DNA of 6,992 nucleotides from an uncultured Clostridia bacterium (GTDB taxonomy: Bacteria; Bacillota; Clostridia; Christensenellales; UBA1242). Below the pieces are notes generated by a model that saw only the letters and a program-made list of their open reading frames with translations, ran no database searches and was not told where the DNA came from. This document shows, piece after piece, positions 5,545 through 6,992 of the stretch. The translations under genes were made by a program, and so were the position numbers. The stretch covers positions 1 to 6,992 of the forward strand of contig CAMOCI010000033.1 in assembly GCA_946610635.1 (NCBI GenBank), in the 5' to 3' direction. Positions within the stretch are counted from its first letter, which is position 1. The number at the start of each line of letters is the position of its first letter.

Positions 5545-6192
5545 TTAATTTGCATTAGTTGGGAATAATGGCAAATCAAATGTACCAGGGCAAATTTCGC
5601 TAGAATATTCCTGACATGGTGGAATTGGACATAAACCATAACTTGGCACCAAAATTTGAACTTGTGCCACAACTCTAAGTATTACAGTTGTGCAAGTTGT
5701 TATTTGGAAAGTGTTGTCGCCAATGTATTCGCCATCAGAGCAAATAGCAGAACCAAACGCTTCTATTCTAAAAGGTATAATAGAAGCTTGTGGTATACTC
5801 ATGATAACATCTTCTGTCACAGTTAATGTTCCAGAAGCAGTACCAGTAACGCCACCAGCATCTGTATATGTAATTGTGATTGGTATGTTTACATCAACGG
5901 TAACTCTTGCAAAATTTGGTCTGTCATCAAATCTAGTAATTGTTAAATTGCTAGTAGTAGCCTGTTCACCTGTGCTTTGACAACCAACAAAAGTAAGTGG
6001 GAATGTTGGGTTTTCCGGATTGTATGAAGTTGGATCAACTGTTACGTTTACACCTTGTGCTTGAAATTGATTTAAACAACTATCAAACACTTTGTCTGTC
6101 AAAATACATACTTTCTCGCAAATACCATTCATTGGATTGCCAACAATAGGACCGGGACCACGATTTTCCCTATTGTTTGAAAAAAATGACAT
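5545..6192 (-). CDS. Cysteine-rich protein of unknown function, possibly spore-surface related
   Basis: I cannot assign this 215-residue protein to a named family. It has no signal peptide and no membrane helix. The N-terminus is polar and Gly/Pro-rich (MSFFSNNRENRGPGPIVGNP), followed by a cysteine cluster, ICEKVCILTDKVFDSC (24-39). The middle (about 45-185) is rich in Thr, Val and Ile in alternating patterns, suggesting beta strands. The tail is Pro/Cys-rich with PSYGLCPIPPCQEY (183-196). Nine cysteines are at 25, 29, 39, 71, 151, 167, 188, 193 and 201. A cytosolically made, Cys-rich, beta-rich protein in a likely sporeformer recalls spore coat or exosporium proteins, which are cross-linked by disulfides; this is inference from composition. 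The gene is well supported: the RBS AAGGAGG starts at 6200, seven bases before the ATG, a terminator follows the stop, and the local base composition is more GC-rich than the flanks. Alternatives are a cell-surface or metal-binding protein. Confidence 0.85.
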   Translation of the reverse strand: MSFFSNNRENRGPGPIVGNPMNGICEKVCILTDKVFDSCLNQFQAQGVNVTVDPTSYNPENPTFPLTFVGCQSTGEQATTSNLTITRFDDRPNFARVTVDVNIPITITYTDAGGVTGTASGTLTVTEDVIMSIPQASIIPFRIEAFGSAICSDGEYIGDNTFQITTCTTVILRVVAQVQILVPSYGLCPIPPCQEYSSEICPGTFDLPLFPTNAN

Positions 6193-6223
6193 ATAATTAC
6201 CTCCTTTTTTCTCCCGTATATTC

Positions 6224-6251
6224 TATATTATGCATAACATATTTAAAATGT
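6224..6251 (-). promoter_or_regulatory. Possible sigma-K-like promoter for the Cys-rich protein
   Basis: On the minus strand AC (6250-6251), 17 bases, then CATAATATA (6224-6232). The late mother-cell sigma-K consensus as I know it is AC-N16/17-CATANNNTA. The predicted start is about 10 bases before the RBS. The motif carries little information, so this is a suggestion; no convincing sigma-A pair is seen in the same stretch. Confidence 0.3.
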
Positions 6252-6265
6252 GATTTGGTAGATAA

Positions 6266-6298
6266 TTAAATAATATTTTTGTAAAAATATTCATTTAA
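6266..6298. repeat. AT-only inverted repeat
   Basis: TTAAATAATATTTTT (6266-6280) and AAAAATATT-C-ATTTAA (6283-6298) form 15-base arms with one extra base and a GT centre. It lies upstream of the Cys-rich gene's possible promoter. It could be an operator, a weak hairpin or chance in AT-rich DNA. Confidence 0.5.
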
Positions 6299-6395
6299 AA
6301 TGCATAGATATAAATTTTTATAACATTTTATGCATAAATATACGCTTATACTATTTAATTATTGCAAAATGATTTTAACACTGTTGCAACCAATA

Positions 6396-6426
6396 AATAA
6401 AAAATTACAGCGTAAAACTGTAATTT
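6396..6426 (-). terminator. Terminator-like hairpin downstream of engB and the remnant frame
   Basis: AAATTACAG (6402-6410) and CTGTAATTT (6418-6426) form a perfect nine-pair stem with a seven-base loop. On the minus strand it is followed by a T-rich run; on the plus strand it is not. It most likely ends transcription arriving from engB or from the short frame at 6489-6587. Confidence 0.7.
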
Positions 6427-6488
6427 AATAAATACATAAATAAAACTATGGATATTATAATAATATATGTTTAAAAGTTAAGTCAAAA

Positions 6489-6587
6489 CTATTTTTTAAG
6501 CTCTAAATCTTCATTTTCCTGTTTTTGACTTTCTATCACTTCACAAATTGCTTCGTAGTAATCTGGGTTATAATAAATAAATTTAAT
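6489..6587 (-). pseudogene. Short coding-like remnant, C-terminal fragment of an unknown protein
   Basis: The minus strand is open for 32 codons between stop TAA (6588-6590) and stop TAG (6489-6491). It reads IYYNPDYYEAICEVIESQ and then a charged tail ending DLELKK. It is markedly less AT-rich than the flanking DNA and has a protein-like mix of acidic, aromatic and Glu/Lys residues. It has no ATG, and its only in-frame GTG is about halfway along with no RBS. A terminator-like hairpin follows its end. The simplest reading is the surviving C-terminus of a decayed gene; a chance open frame or a peptide from a non-standard start remain possible. I do not recognise the family. Confidence 0.35.
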
Positions 6588-6660
6588 TTAAAAACTATTA
6601 AATGGAATTTGTGTAAATATAAACTTACTTAATTATTTTTTTAAAAAAATTTTAAATATA

Positions 6661-6992
6661 TTAAATAAAATTATCCATAACTTTTGCAATCTCTTTTAAA
6701 CCTTCTTTTTTGTTACTGCTTGTTAATAAAATATTGCTTTCACCAAGTGCCAAACTGTGTGCTAAAATTTGTCTATTTTTTAAATACTCAGCTTTTTTTA
6801 ACTTATCACATTTGGTTGCAACAACAACAAAAGGTATTGCATTTTGATTAAGATATTTTAGCATTAATCTATCATTATCACTTGCCGGGTGTCTGCCATC
6901 TACCAGCACAAAAACACATTTTAGGTTTTTAGAATTTAACAGATAATTTTCTAAAATATCTGCCCACTTATCTTCTTCTGTTTTACCTGCAG
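6661..6992 (-). CDS. engB: Ribosome biogenesis GTP-binding protein EngB/YsxC (N-terminal part beyond the window)
   Basis: EngB is a cytoplasmic GTPase of the TrmE-Era-EngA-EngB group, required in many bacteria for late assembly of the 50S subunit. Only the last 109 residues are present. The visible part begins AGKTEEDKWADILENYL and continues with VFVLVDGRHPASDND, which matches the family's conserved VDxRHPPSxxD segment. The G4 guanine-specificity motif is TKCDK in FVVVATKCDK, and a G5-like motif is TSSNKKEG near the C-terminus. The P-loop (G1), G2 and G3 (DxPG) motifs lie beyond the right edge. The frame runs open to the window end, so this is truncated by the window and not a short gene; the apparent GTG near 6909 is internal. 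The gene is usually near clpX and lon in Firmicutes, which cannot be checked here. Confidence 0.95.
   Translation of the reverse strand, partial: AGKTEEDKWADILENYLLNSKNLKCVFVLVDGRHPASDNDRLMLKYLNQNAIPFVVVATKCDKLKKAEYLKNRQILAHSLALGESNILLTSSNKKEGLKEIAKVMDNFI

Larger units (their letters stand above)
6193..6660. other. 468-base AT-rich intergenic region
   Basis: This spacer between engB and the Cys-rich gene holds the Cys-rich gene's leader and possible promoter, an AT-only inverted repeat (6266-6298), two copies of the palindrome TTATGCATAA exactly 100 bases apart (6228-6237 and 6328-6337), a terminator-like hairpin (6396-6426), and a short coding-like remnant (6489-6587). A 16-base palindrome of seven T then seven A with flanking A/T lies at 6635-6650. 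I see no intact gene and no convincing structured RNA. Confidence 0.6.

Noticed and set aside
5690..5980. Plus-strand 96-codon frame opposite the Cys-rich gene
   Set aside because: The minus-strand frame is longer and has an RBS and a terminator; the plus frame has neither.
6635..6650. Seven T then seven A palindrome just after engB considered as its terminator
   Set aside because: It has no GC pairs and no loop that would form a stable hairpin; the stem at 6402-6426 is a better candidate.

Overview
The window looks like a piece of chromosome from a low-GC, AT-rich Gram-positive bacterium, most likely a Clostridia-type Firmicute. The reasons are the very AT-rich intergenic DNA, strong AGGAGG ribosome binding sites, HrcA/CIRCE heat-shock control, a class B-type sortase, and a YlbJ-type sporulation membrane protein. 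Gene content is mainly conserved housekeeping. I see no mobile element, CRISPR array, tRNA or rRNA. Seven of the eight clear genes are on the minus strand; only ylbJ is on the plus strand.

Layout from left to right. (1) Positions 1-547 hold the N-terminal half of hrcA, the heat-shock repressor, preceded by a consensus promoter whose start site lies inside a CIRCE operator (595-621), so the gene is almost certainly autoregulated. (2) Positions 548-853 are a gene-free AT-rich spacer with an unusual run of 10-bp palindromes (741-790) and the rpmF terminator. (3) rpmF (854-1042, ribosomal protein L32) has its own consensus promoter and terminator. (4) ackA (1238-2449) is a complete acetate kinase. 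(5) A small patatin-family lipid hydrolase (2559-3347) is followed by a terminator and is divergent from ylbJ (3378-4523, plus strand). (6) A membrane-anchored class B-type sortase (4590-5378) converges on ylbJ. (7) A 215-residue cysteine-rich protein of unknown function (5545-6192) has a strong RBS, a terminator and a possible late-sporulation promoter. (8) A 468-base AT-rich spacer contains a short remnant-like open frame (6489-6587) and a terminator-like hairpin. (9) The C-terminal part of the ribosome-assembly GTPase EngB/YsxC enters from the right edge (6661-6992).

Most genes look like separate transcription units: four have recognisable intrinsic terminators directly behind them, and two have textbook TTGACA-17-TATAAT promoters. 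The functional themes are stress control (hrcA), translation and ribosome assembly (rpmF, engB), acetate/ATP metabolism (ackA), and envelope or possibly sporulation (ylbJ, sortase, the Cys-rich protein). The least understood parts are the Cys-rich protein, the two genes that lack ribosome binding sites (ylbJ and the sortase), and the remnant-like frame downstream of engB. Nothing here by itself demonstrates a new multi-gene system.
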